This document shows, one piece after another, positions 18,484-27,027 of a DNA stretch of 64,000 bases. The stretch is from Gardnerella vaginalis ATCC 14018 = JCM 11026. Its GTDB lineage: Bacteria; Actinomycetota; Actinomycetes; Actinomycetales; Bifidobacteriaceae. Each line of letters starts with the position of its first letter. The stretch's first letter is position 1. The translations under genes were made by a program, and so were the position numbers. Below the pieces are notes generated by a model. It had not been told where the DNA came from. It saw only the letters and a list, made by a program, of their open reading frames with translations, and searched no databases. The stretch covers positions 1,426,001 through 1,490,000 of the forward strand of contig NZ_AP012332.1 in the NCBI RefSeq assembly GCF_001042655.1, read 5' to 3'.

Positions 18484-21400
18484 TTAATATACAACGCGAT
18501 ATATATTTTTTCCCAAAACTATAGCACCAGCAATAAGTAATACTGCCATAGAAAGCATCAAGACACTCTCAATTTTTATACCAGCATTAAATAAAGATGT
18601 GGCACTTACAACACCTGCACGAGCATGCCTGCGCTTATTCCTTTTTGTATTTGTATATTCTGATTGGCTTTCTGCAAGAGACTCAGATCCTAAATCAGAT
18701 GCTTCTTTTTTAGATTTATTATCATTCTGTTCATCAGTATTTAGGCTGGAAACCGCTGCAGAAGCTGTTCTCTTTGTTGTGCGACCATCTTTTTTATCAC
18801 TATTCGTATTGCCTTTATGCACAGTTACGCTACTACCAGAATCTTTCTTAGATGACTTATCTGCTTTATCACTGTGAACATTTTTGCTACTCAAATTCTC
18901 ATTATCGGCATTTTCCGTATTCTCTGCATTCACAGATTTATCTGATTTACCAGCACTACCAGCGTTTCTTGCATTATCTGATTTACCAGCATTATCTGTG
19001 TTACCAGCATTCCCAGCATTATCTGATTTACCTGATTTACCTGCGTTTGTTTTATCTACTACGCCAGCATTATTTTCTTTATCACTTTTATCGACTTTGT
19101 TACTTTCATTATTCTTTTGCGAAGAACCGTTTACATTTGTATTATCACTATTAACAGCAGAATGAGAATCAGAACCACTCTGAGAACTATCTGCATTAAT
19201 ATTGCTATTTTGTTTACCTTCAACATCACCAGTTTGCTTATGTTGTTTTTGCGAACCAGCATTTTGACCACCTTGATTCTGCGCAGTTTGGGTACTATTG
19301 CCTTGACTTTGTGTATTTTGATTAGTATTTGGCTGCGTATTTGACTGAGTATCTTGTTTATTATTTTGTTGCGCACCTTGATCATGAGAGTTTTGCTTGT
19401 TGACGATATTGTCTACAACAGCGCCTCCAGCAGACGTTTTTGGATCTATCTCATTCTTAGTGACTTCACCAGATTCTTCTACTTTATTATCATTGTTGTT
19501 TACTTTATTATCATTGTTATTCGTAGATACGTTATCACTTTTATTACCACCATTCGGCTTCGCATCACCACTTGGCTTTACATCACCACTCGGCTTATCA
19601 CCACCATTCGGCTTAACGTCACCGTTCGGCTTCTCATCACCATTTGGCTTATTACCATTTGGTTTCACGTCATCATTTGGTTTTACATCTCCGACACTCG
19701 GCTTAGACCCACCATTCGGCTTATCACTATTCGGCTTTGCGCCACCACTCGGCTTTACATCACCAGCATTACCTGCAGAATTATTATTTACTGTTTTATG
19801 CTCTTCTTTTTCTTGAGTAAATATGCTTCTACTGTCTTCATCGTTAAACGCTGTTTTAAACGCTTCTGCTCTAGAAGAACCAGGGAAATCATATACAAAC
19901 ACATACATTCCACTTTCGCCCGAATTGCCAGACTTCAAATTAACAATATCGGCAACTTTCTTTCCAAGCTCTGACTCTTCTTTTTCATTACCCTTTTCAC
20001 TATTGCCAACAGCACCACTATTACCAGCGCCATCCGCAGAATCTTCCTTTAGCATCACTTTTCCGTTAGCAATCGTATAAACGCCATTTCTAAGCGGAAC
20101 TGACCATTCGCCAATTTTCTTGTGATTATCGTCTTCCTCAGGCTCTTTATCTGATTTTGGATTTAACTTACTCATAGACTCTTTATCAACAGTGCCATTT
20201 TCATACCCAATCCACCACAAGCGAACTTTCATATTTTCATCGCCATCAAATCCATACTCTTTATTGCCTTTAAACATTCCGTAATCTTTTGGCGCGCCAC
20301 TAACAACAATCGTATCTGATACTTCATTTGAATCTTTATTTTTAGCATTTTTAACATGTTTTATGTTTACTTTTGTCATATGAGTTAAAGTAGATTGTGC
20401 TTTACCAAAACCTTCAATAAAATCACTAGAAACAAAATCTTTAACGTCATTATCTTGCTCATTTTTAGCAATAGTCCAAACCCATGTACCAAATAGTCCA
20501 GCATCTTGTTCACCAACTTTATATTCTGTTGCTTTTTCAAGATTTTCTGGTTTCATATCTCCATTTGTTACATGAACAACTGTTTTAGCTTCTTCACCTG
20601 ATTTAGTAAAGTAAACGTCACTTGCACCTACTTGTCTAATGCTAGAATCAGCGCGCAACTCTTTTATGTAGTCATCTACGCTACTACCCACTGCACGTTC
20701 TTTTAGAATATTTTCATACGATCCTACAAAGTAGTATCCGCGCGCACGAATCTTCTTATTTTCAATCCAAGGCTTATTCTCTTCGTTATTAACGCTACTT
20801 TTTACATTACCTTCTACAGAATCGCCTAGTTTTAACTTTTTAACTTCAGATTTTGATGTAACAGCTGGGTAAAAATCTCTATGCGCATCAATAGAAATTG
20901 AACTATCAATATTATATTTCACAGGAGATTGCGACAACCTAAGCAAGTAGCAACCGCTTTTTGTATCTCTTCTCTCCAAGTTTGGAAGATAATATTCGCC
21001 ATTAATATCAACTTTGCCTTCTCCAGACGCAACCCAAACAAATTCATCTGAATAATCTTTGTCTGTACGTATAAAACCTTTGCGTTCTGCTTTTAATTCA
21101 TTATTGTTGTAATAATAGTTATCTTTGAACATAATATTTCTATTCGATGCAGTTATTTTAAAATCAACACCGTCATCACCGTTATATGCTGTTCTTAGAA
21201 CTCCTTCTGCTTTTACTTTTATTTCACCAGAATTGCCTGAAGTCCCATACAAATTTTCAAATGAAACTTTTGTAGGAATTTTGCTAGCAGCTTCATTCCA
21301 AAGTTCATCAGCTTTAGCAGCTATTTCACTAAAATCTTTAGTACTGGTGAACGAATGCTGTTTCGCATTATTCCATTTGTCTTTATCTTCAAAATGTTCA

Positions 21401-21795
21401 TGAATAGCATAAGCAATTGCGACTCTGTCTCTATAGTCACCGCGCCAATACTTTCCATTAGCGCTCAGTTTTATCATCATTGCAGCAATCGCAACATCAC
21501 GATTATTTACTACAGGACCCCAAGAAGTATCTGCAAACGCGTTTCCAGACTCATAAAGATCAACGCAATATGTAATGTCGTCATTAACTGAATACAATCT
21601 ATGGTCACCTTCAGCTCCGCAACCATAGTAATTGCTTATATACGTAGGAATATCGTCAAACGCATATGCTCCGCTAATTACACCATTTCCAACAACAATT
21701 GCAATAGTCGCCAGCAACGCTGTCAGTAAAGAGAACATTCGCGTGCGCTTATTGCGTAAAAAGATTGGAATCTTTTTACATACATGTTTTCCCAT
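18484..21795 (-). CDS. Large secreted repeat-rich surface protein, membrane-anchored
   Basis: 1,103 residues. A long signal peptide (basic N-terminus, hydrophobic core about 20-40, cleavage near GAYA|F) is preceded by AAGGAG. Residues 45-160 contain YYGCGAEGD, ITYCVDLYESG and RVAIAYAIHEHF, loosely like the Cys region of thioester-type adhesin domains, though the paired Gln is not evident. The middle is a folded ectodomain. Residues about 675-750 are KPNGG/KPSGD-type repeats; 750-1,030 are Asn/Ser/Lys/Asp-rich low complexity. The C-terminus has a basic stretch (KRNKRRHARAG) and one membrane helix, but no LPXTG motif. Likely an adhesin or stalk protein; function not assigned. Confidence 0.85.
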   Translation of the reverse strand: MGKHVCKKIPIFLRNKRTRMFSLLTALLATIAIVVGNGVISGAYAFDDIPTYISNYYGCGAEGDHRLYSVNDDITYCVDLYESGNAFADTSWGPVVNNRDVAIAAMMIKLSANGKYWRGDYRDRVAIAYAIHEHFEDKDKWNNAKQHSFTSTKDFSEIAAKADELWNEAASKIPTKVSFENLYGTSGNSGEIKVKAEGVLRTAYNGDDGVDFKITASNRNIMFKDNYYYNNNELKAERKGFIRTDKDYSDEFVWVASGEGKVDINGEYYLPNLERRDTKSGCYLLRLSQSPVKYNIDSSISIDAHRDFYPAVTSKSEVKKLKLGDSVEGNVKSSVNNEENKPWIENKKIRARGYYFVGSYENILKERAVGSSVDDYIKELRADSSIRQVGASDVYFTKSGEEAKTVVHVTNGDMKPENLEKATEYKVGEQDAGLFGTWVWTIAKNEQDNDVKDFVSSDFIEGFGKAQSTLTHMTKVNIKHVKNAKNKDSNEVSDTIVVSGAPKDYGMFKGNKEYGFDGDENMKVRLWWIGYENGTVDKESMSKLNPKSDKEPEEDDNHKKIGEWSVPLRNGVYTIANGKVMLKEDSADGAGNSGAVGNSEKGNEKEESELGKKVADIVNLKSGNSGESGMYVFVYDFPGSSRAEAFKTAFNDEDSRSIFTQEKEEHKTVNNNSAGNAGDVKPSGGAKPNSDKPNGGSKPSVGDVKPNDDVKPNGNKPNGDEKPNGDVKPNGGDKPSGDVKPSGDAKPNGGNKSDNVSTNNNDNKVNNNDNKVEESGEVTKNEIDPKTSAGGAVVDNIVNKQNSHDQGAQQNNKQDTQSNTQPNTNQNTQSQGNSTQTAQNQGGQNAGSQKQHKQTGDVEGKQNSNINADSSQSGSDSHSAVNSDNTNVNGSSQKNNESNKVDKSDKENNAGVVDKTNAGKSGKSDNAGNAGNTDNAGKSDNARNAGSAGKSDKSVNAENTENADNENLSSKNVHSDKADKSSKKDSGSSVTVHKGNTNSDKKDGRTTKRTASAAVSSLNTDEQNDNKSKKEASDLGSESLAESQSEYTNTKRNKRRHARAGVVSATSLFNAGIKIESVLMLSMAVLLIAGAIVLGKNIYRVVY
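19552..19770. repeat. In-frame short repeats coding KPNG/KPSG units
   Basis: The strand opposite the gene repeats variants of CCACCATTCGGCTT and CATCACCACTCGGCTT about a dozen times at steps of roughly 12-21 bases, all multiples of 3. They encode Lys-Pro-Asn/Ser-Gly-Asp/Gly units. Such arrays commonly change in length by slippage, so the stalk length may vary between strains. Confidence 0.85.
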
Positions 21796-21946
21796 ATCAA
21801 CTCCTTAAACGTTGTTTTCTCTTACGTGACAAACGTTTTGCTAGCCACGATGAACGAAAAATCGCTCATGCTCTAACTATGATTTAGGGATTTAATTATG
21901 TAAATAAAAATTTATCAATGTGGTTAAAGCCTATTTTAAAGGCGAC

Positions 21947-21967
21947 TTATCCACAGAGTTATCCACA
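21947..21967 (+). promoter_or_regulatory. Two perfect DnaA boxes
   Basis: TTATCCACA occurs at 21947-21955 and again at 21959-21967, three bases apart and in the same orientation. Such a close perfect pair is rare by chance. dnaA, dnaN, rpmH and gyrB are absent here, so this is unlikely to be the main origin; it could titrate DnaA or regulate the adjacent gene. Confidence 0.55.
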
Positions 21968-22063
21968 ATTCTTGCGGTTGCTGGCGACTATCCAATGAGG
22001 AACAGGGGTTATAGCCCAAAATATCCCAAGGAAAAAAATTGTAATTACGGGAATCTACCCAAA

Positions 22064-22107
22064 ACGCAAAAAGCTCTAAATCACTGAAAAATCAACGATT
22101 TAGAGCT
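22064..22107 (-). terminator. tRNA-Ser terminator
   Basis: Minus-strand stem AGCTCTAAATC (22097-22107) with GATTTAGAGCT (22072-22082), 14-base loop, followed by TTTTTGCGTTTT. It directly follows the tRNA-Ser 3' end. Confidence 0.8.
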
Positions 22108-22114
22108 AAAACCG

Positions 22115-22201
22115 CGGAGTCAGAGAGATTCGAACTCTCGAGCCGCTTACACGACTAACACCTTAGCAGGGTGCCCCTATCGGCCACTCAGGCATGACTC
22201 C
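22115..22201 (-). tRNA. tRNA-Ser (GCT)
   Basis: 87 nt. Acceptor stem GGAGTCA/TGACTCC with discriminator G, long class II variable arm, anticodon loop CTGCTAA (anticodon GCT, AGC/AGT codons) and T-arm GAGAGTTCGAATCTCTC. CCA is not encoded. It has its own terminator and no adjoining tRNA. Confidence 0.95.
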
Positions 22202-22320
22202 ACTTTGTAGCTATTCAAGATAGCAACAGATTCAGACTATATCACCTCTTGAGGACGTGCACAATGCTTCAGCGACACACCAAACACACAAAAGTGGATT
22301 GAATAGCCAAACAGCAAAAT

Positions 22321-23259
22321 TTATGCAGGATTATGGTCTCCCGAAAATGTAATCGCAACAGCCAACATAACTAGAGCCATTCCACAAACATCAATCCAAG
22401 TTGGCACTTCTCCAAATCCCATTCCAACAACTGCAGCAATAGCAGGATATAAAGCCTGCATAACAGAATATCTTGCCGAAGACACGCGCTTTAAAAGAAC
22501 TTGATCCAACAGCGTAGGAATAAAAGATGCGCATATCGCAATAACAACCATCAAAGCTAAAAGCTTTATAGAACCGCCAGACTGTGCAGCCCAAGTAGCT
22601 CCTGGCTTAGGGTATATAACATGAGAAATCGCAGGAACTGCAAGTACGCTAGACTGCAACAACCATCCAATTAAAATAGCTACACTAACTCTGTCTATAG
22701 CATTAGAACCTCTAGCCAACATTCGCCCAGAGACAATATACATTCCCCACATGGATCCGCCAATAAGAATTGCAACTAATCCAACAAGAAAATGCGGACT
22801 TTCATTAGAACCCATAGAAGCGCTTGCAAGAAGCACGATTCCACACGCGGCAATAACTATACCAATGCGCTCACGCCACGTTTTACCTGTTATAACAGCA
22901 ACCATAAGCGGTCCTACAAACTCGATAGTAACTGCGACCCCCACAGCCATACAGCTAATAGCTAAATAGAACATGGTGTTCATAAGAACAACGGAAATTC
23001 CTACTGCAACAACAATTAACCATTCTTTTAACGTTTTAGGCAAAGAATTGTGCGCGCGTTTTTTGTGCGAAAAAGGTCTTCTCCAAGCAAGTAAAAACAA
23101 AGTCATAAATCCAACGCGATACCACACAGAATACAACGGATCGAGCTGACTAAACGCGACTTTCGCTATTGATGTTGCTAAATAAACCATCGCCGCTTCT
23201 ACAACAACAATCAGCAAAACAGGCATGCGATTTAGCGCGTTCACTATGATTTGTTTCAT
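22321..23259 (-). CDS. EamA/DMT-family transporter (RhtA-like exporter)
   Basis: 312 residues with about ten hydrophobic segments arranged as two EamA repeats. MPVLLIVVVEAAMVYLATS, WYRVGFMTLFLLAWRRPF, TIEFVGPLMVAVITGKTW and SARYSVMQALYPAIAAVVGM match the RhtA/YddG-like subgroup, which exports amino acids such as threonine or homoserine. The substrate cannot be read from sequence. It stands alone, divergent from dinB. Confidence 0.85.
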   Translation of the reverse strand: MKQIIVNALNRMPVLLIVVVEAAMVYLATSIAKVAFSQLDPLYSVWYRVGFMTLFLLAWRRPFSHKKRAHNSLPKTLKEWLIVVAVGISVVLMNTMFYLAISCMAVGVAVTIEFVGPLMVAVITGKTWRERIGIVIAACGIVLLASASMGSNESPHFLVGLVAILIGGSMWGMYIVSGRMLARGSNAIDRVSVAILIGWLLQSSVLAVPAISHVIYPKPGATWAAQSGGSIKLLALMVVIAICASFIPTLLDQVLLKRVSSARYSVMQALYPAIAAVVGMGFGEVPTWIDVCGMALVMLAVAITFSGDHNPA

Positions 23260-23347
23260 ACAGCATACCCTACACGGCAGTAGTTATATTTGCATATTTT
23301 GACTATATTTTTCGTAAAATTTATTGCGACACACTATAGATAAAATC

Positions 23348-23359
23348 GAACGTTTGTTC
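23348..23359 (+). promoter_or_regulatory. LexA (SOS) box upstream of dinB
   Basis: GAACGTTTGTTC, an exact GAAC-N4-GTTC dyad extended to TCGAACGTTTGTTCT, 12 bases before the dinB ATG. This is the Gram-positive and actinobacterial LexA operator. Its position just upstream of a Y-family polymerase strongly supports SOS control. Confidence 0.8.
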
Positions 23360-23371
23360 TACCATAAATCC

Positions 23372-24706
23372 ATGAGCACAGCACCTCGAGTTACAGCAGC
23401 TAAACGCGACTGGGGGCATGACACGTCTGGTTGCACAATACTTCATATCGATATGGATGCGTTTTACGCATCACTCGAGGTGGCGCGTAATCCTAGGTTA
23501 CTTGGTAAACCTGTGATTATTGGTACAGGCTCGCGCTCCGTAGTTTCGGCAGCCAGCTACGAGGCACGTAAGTATGGCGTGAATTCAGCTATGCCTACAG
23601 CGCGAGCACGAAGCTTGTGCCCTAATGGCATTTTCTTGCCGGTAGATATGCCATACTACGTTTCCATTTCATCTAGGATTTTTAAGGAGGTTTTTTCAAA
23701 AATCACAGATAGGGTTGAACGAGTCTCTGTAGACGAATGTTATATGGATGTTAACTCCGCACTTTTACGCTGGCATTCGCCTATTGTTATAGGCGAATGG
23801 ATACGAAGCGAAGTCGCGCGTAAGTTTCATATCACCTGCTCAGTGGGAATAGCATCCAATAAATTAATAGCAAAAATGGCATCAACAAATGCAAAGCCAA
23901 ATGGAATGCTGGTTGTCCCCCAGAACCGCAACGCTGACTTTGTGTCAATAATGCCATTACGAGCAATACCAGGAATTGGACCAGCTCTGGCAAAAAAGCT
24001 AGCAGCATGGGGAATAAATAGTATAGAAACACTAAGAAATATAGATGAAAAGACTCTGGAACGAATTGCTGGCTCTAAGATTGTTGCACAAATGCTTTAT
24101 AACACTTCGCGCGGAATCGATAATCGGCAGGTCATGACCCATGTTCCAGAAAAATCCATTGGTACAGAACAAACTCTCAATTCTGACACCACAGATATTG
24201 CAGCAGTGAAAAACCTGATCAGGCACTGCTGCAATGACGTGGCGCAAGAACTACGCAAACGCAATATGGCAACCAAAACTGTCACGTTAAAGCTACGATT
24301 CAGCGATTTGCACTATGTTACTAGATCTAAAACGTTAAGAAACGCAACGGATTCTTCCCATGAATTATATAAGCACGTTGACTCATTGTTAATGGATGCA
24401 GACCCTATAGTACACAATCATAAATTAGGCGGAAATAATATTTGCTTATTAAGCCCAGTTAGGCTGGCAGGAGTAAGCGCTAGTAATCTTGTGAAATGCA
24501 GCAAAACTTTCATTCAGCCAACTATTAATGACATTCTTGAAGAAAGCAAAAGAGAAACCGTAATAAACAACGATACATACAAAAATTCAACATCAATTAG
24601 AGAAAACGCAGTAAAAAATACTTATGCACGAATAAGTCACGCAGAACATGTTTTAGATGCTGTAAGAGAAAAATATGGAAACAATGCGGCGCAACTAGGT
24701 ATTTAA
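23372..24706 (+). CDS. dinB: DNA polymerase IV (Y-family)
   Basis: 444 residues from MSTAPRVT; the longer open frame begins upstream of the LexA box and is not credible. HIDMDAFYASLE and RVSVDECYMDV hold the catalytic acidic residues; PGIGPALAKKL is the helix-hairpin-helix; the little finger domain follows. It performs error-prone translesion synthesis. The C-terminal 70 residues are poorly conserved and no clear clamp-binding motif was identified. The stop codon overlaps that of convergent fdxA. Confidence 0.94.
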   Translation: MSTAPRVTAAKRDWGHDTSGCTILHIDMDAFYASLEVARNPRLLGKPVIIGTGSRSVVSAASYEARKYGVNSAMPTARARSLCPNGIFLPVDMPYYVSISSRIFKEVFSKITDRVERVSVDECYMDVNSALLRWHSPIVIGEWIRSEVARKFHITCSVGIASNKLIAKMASTNAKPNGMLVVPQNRNADFVSIMPLRAIPGIGPALAKKLAAWGINSIETLRNIDEKTLERIAGSKIVAQMLYNTSRGIDNRQVMTHVPEKSIGTEQTLNSDTTDIAAVKNLIRHCCNDVAQELRKRNMATKTVTLKLRFSDLHYVTRSKTLRNATDSSHELYKHVDSLLMDADPIVHNHKLGGNNICLLSPVRLAGVSASNLVKCSKTFIQPTINDILEESKRETVINNDTYKNSTSIRENAVKNTYARISHAEHVLDAVREKYGNNAAQLGI

Positions 24707-25023
24707 GCATCTCTTTTAGGAAGAGCAGCTACACGATCTTCATCCCAGCCAGATGGACCAGCTTCTTGCGCTCCACCTAAATCACCAAGTTTGTTAAAGT
24801 ACTCTATTGCAGCGTCTTTATACCATTCCCACTCTTCTGGAACATCGTCCTCGTAGAAAATGGCTTCTACAGGACAAGCTGGTTCACAAGCACCACAATC
24901 AACACATTCATTAGGGTTTATATAAAGCGTACGATCGCCTTCATAAATGCAATCAACAGGGCACTCGTCAACACAAGCTTTATCCTTAACGTCAACACAA
25001 GGTTCTGCAATAACATAAGGCAT
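24703..25023 (-). CDS. fdxA: 7Fe ferredoxin FdxA
   Basis: 106 residues. Cysteines at 9, 17, 21, 25, 40, 43, 46 and 50 follow the Azotobacter FdI/mycobacterial FdxA pattern: Cys9, 17 and 50 would hold a 3Fe-4S cluster, and Cys21, 40, 43 and 46 a 4Fe-4S cluster, with Cys25 as the usual extra residue. The C-terminal tail of about 50 residues resembles other actinobacterial FdxA. It is a low-potential electron carrier, here without a linked oxidoreductase gene. The 3' end overlaps dinB, with the two stops sharing TTAA. Confidence 0.95.
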   Translation of the reverse strand: MPYVIAEPCVDVKDKACVDECPVDCIYEGDRTLYINPNECVDCGACEPACPVEAIFYEDDVPEEWEWYKDAAIEYFNKLGDLGGAQEAGPSGWDEDRVAALPKRDA

Positions 25024-25109
25024 AACAAACGCCCCCCTTCTGCATTCTTTTGCTCTAATGAAACAATTTAACTTTTCTATTATAGTGCAAACACGGCGCG
25101 CAAAACTAA

Positions 25110-25145
25110 TTGAGTCGACACGCGTAAAACCGCATGCCGACTCAA
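25110..25145 (-). terminator. Terminator of the APC permease gene
   Basis: Minus strand TTGAGTCGGCATGCG pairs with CGCGTGTCGACTCAA over 15 positions (two wobbles) around a 6-base loop, then TTAGTTTTG. It lies about 60 bases beyond the permease stop. Confidence 0.6.
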
Positions 25146-25203
25146 CGTGATTAGAATCAATAAATCTAAAAATAAGATAATATCTTAATTCAAGATTTTA
25201 TAA

Positions 25204-26814
25204 TCAATTATTACCTGTCTCTTGAGCAGCTTCTGCACGAGCCTGGTCTTCAGATTCTCCCTGAGCCATCTTTTCAGCTGCAACAGCATCTTGAGCAAAC
25301 AATGACTCTACAGGAACACCAAGCTTCTTAGCCTTGCGTAACTGCCTTCCAAGCAAAGAATTGCGGTAGGAATAGCCGAAGTATACTGCAAAGCCAATCG
25401 CAAGCCAAATCGCAAAACGAATCCATGTAAGCACGGAAAGGTTTAGCATAAGCCAGAACGTAGAAAGCGCAGCAAAAATAGGCAAAACTGGATTCCATGG
25501 AACCATAAAGGATCGGTGCAAATCTGGTCTACGCATACGCATAATCGGAACACCAGCAGAAACGAGCAAGAATGCAGAAAGCGTACCGATATTCACCATA
25601 TCAGAAAGAATTCCAATATCTAATGTAGAAGCGATTATAGCAACTACAATGCCAGAAACAATCTGAATACGTGCAGGAATGCCGCGTTTGCTAACCTTAG
25701 AGAAGCTACGAGGAAGAAGACCATCGCGGCTCACAGCAAACACGATACGCGTAAGACCAAGAAGAAGAACCATAACAACAGTTGTTAAGCCGATTACAAT
25801 GCCAAGAGAAATAATCTTTGCTGCCCAAGTTGCGCCTACAAGCTCAAAGCTTGTAGAAAGAGAAGGAGCCTCTTGCTTAGCCAAATCCTTGTACGAAACC
25901 ATGCCAGTTGTAACAACAGCAACAAGAATGTAAAGAACAGTCACAATCAAAAGACCAAGACCAATGCCCTTAGGAATGTTCTTGTGTGGGTCCTTAGTTT
26001 CTTCTGCCGTAGTTGCAACAACGTCGAATCCAATAAATGCAAAGAACACAAGTGCTGCGCCAGAAAGAATACCAGTAACACCGTAAACAGCTGGCTGCAT
26101 GCCAGTAAGCCATTGCCAAAGCGGCTGGCTCATTGTGCCAGAAACGTGGATTCCCTTAACGCTAGCAACATCTGTTGCAGGTGGAACGAATGGAGTGAAG
26201 TTAGAAGCCTTAATGTAGAAGAATCCAACAACAACAACGAACAGAACAATACCAATCTTCAAGATTGTTAAAGCGCCATCAAAACGAGCAGAAAGCTTTG
26301 TTCCAACAACAAGCATAATCGTAAAGAATGCAACGATAACTACTGGAGCAAGATCGAAAGTAAAATTACCCAGCTTTACAGAAGTAGATACATTAAGACC
26401 AAACAAGTGCATTAAATCGTTAAGATAAACGCCCCAATATTTGGCTATAACGGATCCTGCCATAAGCATTTCCAGAATCATATCCCAACCAATAATCCAA
26501 GCAATAAGCTCGCCTACTGTAGTATACGTAAAGGTGTATGCAGAACCAGCAACAGGAATCATCGAAGCAAACTCCGCGTAGCACATTGCAGCCGTTCCGC
26601 AAACAATACCAGCGATGATAAAGCTAATAATAACTGCAGGACCTGCGTGGAACGCTGCAGCCTGAGCACCAACGGAGAAGATGCCAGCACCAACAGCCAC
26701 AGCTACTCCCATAACGGCAAGATCCCATGCATTTAACGTACGCTTAAGATGGCGATCACCATCCATTGTTTCTGCAATAGTCTGTTCAACAGACTTTTTT
26801 CTCCATATTTGCAT
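25204..26814 (-). CDS. APC-family amino acid permease (YfnA/CAT-like)
   Basis: 536 residues from MQIWRKKSVEQTI, with GAAGG 7 bases upstream; the longer in-frame start has no support. Twelve or so membrane segments begin with the APC motif WDLAVMGVAVAVGAGIFSVG, and GFDVVATTAEETKDPHKNIP is the cationic amino acid transporter signature. Members move cationic or branched amino acids with a proton. The tail after residue 500 is charged and cytoplasmic. It is a single gene with its own terminator. Confidence 0.92.
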   Translation of the reverse strand: MQIWRKKSVEQTIAETMDGDRHLKRTLNAWDLAVMGVAVAVGAGIFSVGAQAAAFHAGPAVIISFIIAGIVCGTAAMCYAEFASMIPVAGSAYTFTYTTVGELIAWIIGWDMILEMLMAGSVIAKYWGVYLNDLMHLFGLNVSTSVKLGNFTFDLAPVVIVAFFTIMLVVGTKLSARFDGALTILKIGIVLFVVVVGFFYIKASNFTPFVPPATDVASVKGIHVSGTMSQPLWQWLTGMQPAVYGVTGILSGAALVFFAFIGFDVVATTAEETKDPHKNIPKGIGLGLLIVTVLYILVAVVTTGMVSYKDLAKQEAPSLSTSFELVGATWAAKIISLGIVIGLTTVVMVLLLGLTRIVFAVSRDGLLPRSFSKVSKRGIPARIQIVSGIVVAIIASTLDIGILSDMVNIGTLSAFLLVSAGVPIMRMRRPDLHRSFMVPWNPVLPIFAALSTFWLMLNLSVLTWIRFAIWLAIGFAVYFGYSYRNSLLGRQLRKAKKLGVPVESLFAQDAVAAEKMAQGESEDQARAEAAQETGNN

Positions 26815-27027
26815 AATCCAACCTTCTCTAAAACTACGTCTAAAACATTCCATATAAGGGTATATATGTTATTAATCGCAAAAAATACAGTTCAACACAC
26901 ATTAAGTGCCATCAAACAATAATTTTTACGATATTAAAAGAGCATAGTACTGTGTTCAGCGGAAAATCACAACATAAATCGCGATTTATTATGTTAAATT
27001 ATGCTAAATTTGTGTTAACAACTTACA

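Larger units (their letters stand above)
21796..22114. other. Gene-free region between surface protein gene and tRNA-Ser
   Basis: 319 bases, AT-rich. It holds the surface-protein Shine-Dalgarno, a TCAATGTGGTTAAAG block (21915-21929) that recurs at 32282-32296, two perfect DnaA-box sequences (21947-21967) and the tRNA-Ser terminator. No open frame looks real. Confidence 0.7.

Noticed and set aside
18484..18700. LPXTG sortase anchor in the large surface protein
   Set aside because: The C-terminus was read in full; there is a basic stretch and membrane helix but no LPXTG-like motif before it, and only three or so residues follow the helix.
19552..19770. CRISPR array
   Set aside because: Units are short, in frame at multiples of 3 and have no unique spacers; they encode Lys-Pro-Asn-Gly repeats.
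19354..19974. Plus-strand frames opposite the repeats of the surface protein gene
   Set aside because: They are translations of the repeat DNA in another frame, Ile/Thr- or Leu/Phe-rich with no start signals.
21947..21967. Main replication origin
   Set aside because: The paired DnaA boxes are striking, but dnaA, dnaN, gyrB and rpmH are not here, there are only two boxes, and bifidobacterial oriC lies beside dnaA.
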